Under the pieces are notes generated by a model, which saw only the letters and a program-made list of their open reading frames with translations, was not told where the DNA came from and made no database searches. A DNA stretch of 32,936 nucleotides, from positions 1 to 32,936 of the forward strand of contig NJBO01000021.1 in NCBI GenBank assembly GCA_005223075.1, in the 5' to 3' direction. The translations under genes were made by a program, and so were the position numbers. Positions 32,451 through 32,936 of this stretch are shown piece after piece. This DNA is from a candidate division TA06 bacterium B3_TA06 (lineage in GTDB: Bacteria; Hydrothermota; Tepidihabitantia; B3-TA06). How positions within the stretch are numbered: the first letter of the stretch is position 1; each line of letters begins with the position of its first letter.

Positions 32451-32936
32451 CTAAAGCTCCAAAGCCCCTATCAGCTCCTCGATTCCTTCACCATCACGGG
32501 CGGTCATCACCACCACCCTGGTTTCGGGATTGATGCCATGGATGTCGTTGGTAAGATCCTCGATGGAAACCTCCATGGAATCAGCCAGATCTTTTTTGTT
32601 AATTACAGCAACGTGGGCTTGGCCGAAGATGTAGGGATGCTTTTTGACCATGTAAGGCCCTTCGGTCACGGAAACCACAACCACCCGCTTGTCGGTGCCG
32701 AGTGGGAAATCCGCAGGGCAAACAAGGTTACCCACGTTCTCTATAAACAAGAGATTGGTATCGGCAGGTATATCCTCGATAGCGTGGGAGATAAGGTGCG
32801 CGTCAAGATGGCACTCCTTGCCGGTGTTGATCTGGAAGGTTTGAACGCCGTGCGCGCCGATACGATCCGCATCAATGGTGGTGGTCAGGTCACCTGCAAG
32901 GACCGCGATGCGGTACTGGTTTTTGAGGCGCTCGAC
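32451..32936 (-). CDS. hypB: Hydrogenase maturation GTPase HypB (5' part cut by the window edge)
   Basis: The frame is open to the last base of the window (162 residues visible). The N-terminal metal-binding part and the P-loop are missing only because the window ends. Visible family motifs: YRIAVLAGDLTTTIDADRI, QINTGKECHLDAHL (Cys and His of the nucleotide-dependent metal site), LLFIENVGNLVCPADF, VVSVTEGPYMVKKHPYIF and the guanine-specificity motif INKKDLAD. HypB couples GTP hydrolysis to nickel insertion together with HypA, whose gene follows 5 bp downstream. Confidence 0.95.
   Translation of the reverse strand, partial: VERLKNQYRIAVLAGDLTTTIDADRIGAHGVQTFQINTGKECHLDAHLISHAIEDIPADTNLLFIENVGNLVCPADFPLGTDKRVVVVSVTEGPYMVKKHPYIFGQAHVAVINKKDLADSMEVSIEDLTNDIHGINPETRVVVMTARDGEGIEELIGALEL

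Overview
The window looks like a bacterial chromosome segment from an uncultured lineage with FCB-type features. Three large secreted cysteine-peptidase-like proteins end in FlgD/Por-type C-terminal sorting domains, a combination common in candidate phyla such as WOR-3 (Stahlbacteria) and relatives. The lineage is an inference from protein style and not a database result. Both edges cut genes: a methyltransferase-like tail on the left and hypB on the right.

Layout. 1-2160: end of a methyltransferase-like gene, then a secreted C39-like peptidase with its own promoter. 2157-7271 (minus strand): a dismantled rRNA locus. The 23S gene has its own promoter, processing stem and intrinsic terminator. 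A secreted gluzincin-like protein gene follows, then a hairpin-rich spacer, then a 5S gene with a second perfect promoter and terminator. No 16S is linked. 7301-12673 (minus): a gingipain-like C25 peptidase whose sorting domain is split off by a frameshift, and a transglutaminase-like secreted protein. 12826-15062 (minus): a tight RseC, cysteine desulfurase and IscU-MIP18 operon with five 11-bp direct repeats upstream of its promoter. 15333-20258 (minus): a three-gene overlapping operon coding for a metallophosphatase/thioredoxin/CcdA-like fusion, MnmG and a QueG-like ferredoxin-type protein. 20304-21511 (plus): a PPC/DUF296 gene, a tRNA with CAU anticodon and a Lys-rich membrane protein. 21479-27240 (minus): a TIM-barrel isomerase-like protein, an unknown membrane protein, and two tandem TPR/metallo-beta-lactamase/zinc-ribbon paralogues, one with a destroyed metal site. 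27382-31677 (plus): ResB, CcsA and Yip1-like proteins, a 39-residue ORF, an outer-membrane beta-barrel candidate and a ferritin-like diiron protein. 31800-32030: intergenic hairpins and a probable C-rich small RNA. 32044-32936 (minus): hypA and the 3' part of hypB.

How the genes fit together. The metabolic theme is anaerobic redox chemistry: Fe-S assembly, a double [4Fe-4S] protein, system II cytochrome c maturation (ResB/CcsA plus a possible CcdA-like thiol carrier), a diiron peroxide or oxygen-handling protein, and [NiFe]-hydrogenase maturation. The second theme is a secreted proteolytic surface repertoire.

Regulation is unusually legible. Promoters recur as TTGACA, a 16-17 bp spacer and a TATAAT-like -10. 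In at least three cases the -10 lies exactly 6 nt before the ATG with no Shine-Dalgarno sequence, which predicts leaderless mRNAs. The most interesting points are the separately promoted 23S and 5S genes, the leaderless promoter pattern, the candidate C-rich sRNA, the helically phased repeats upstream of the Fe-S operon, the active/pseudoenzyme MBL pair, and the four-part redox fusion.
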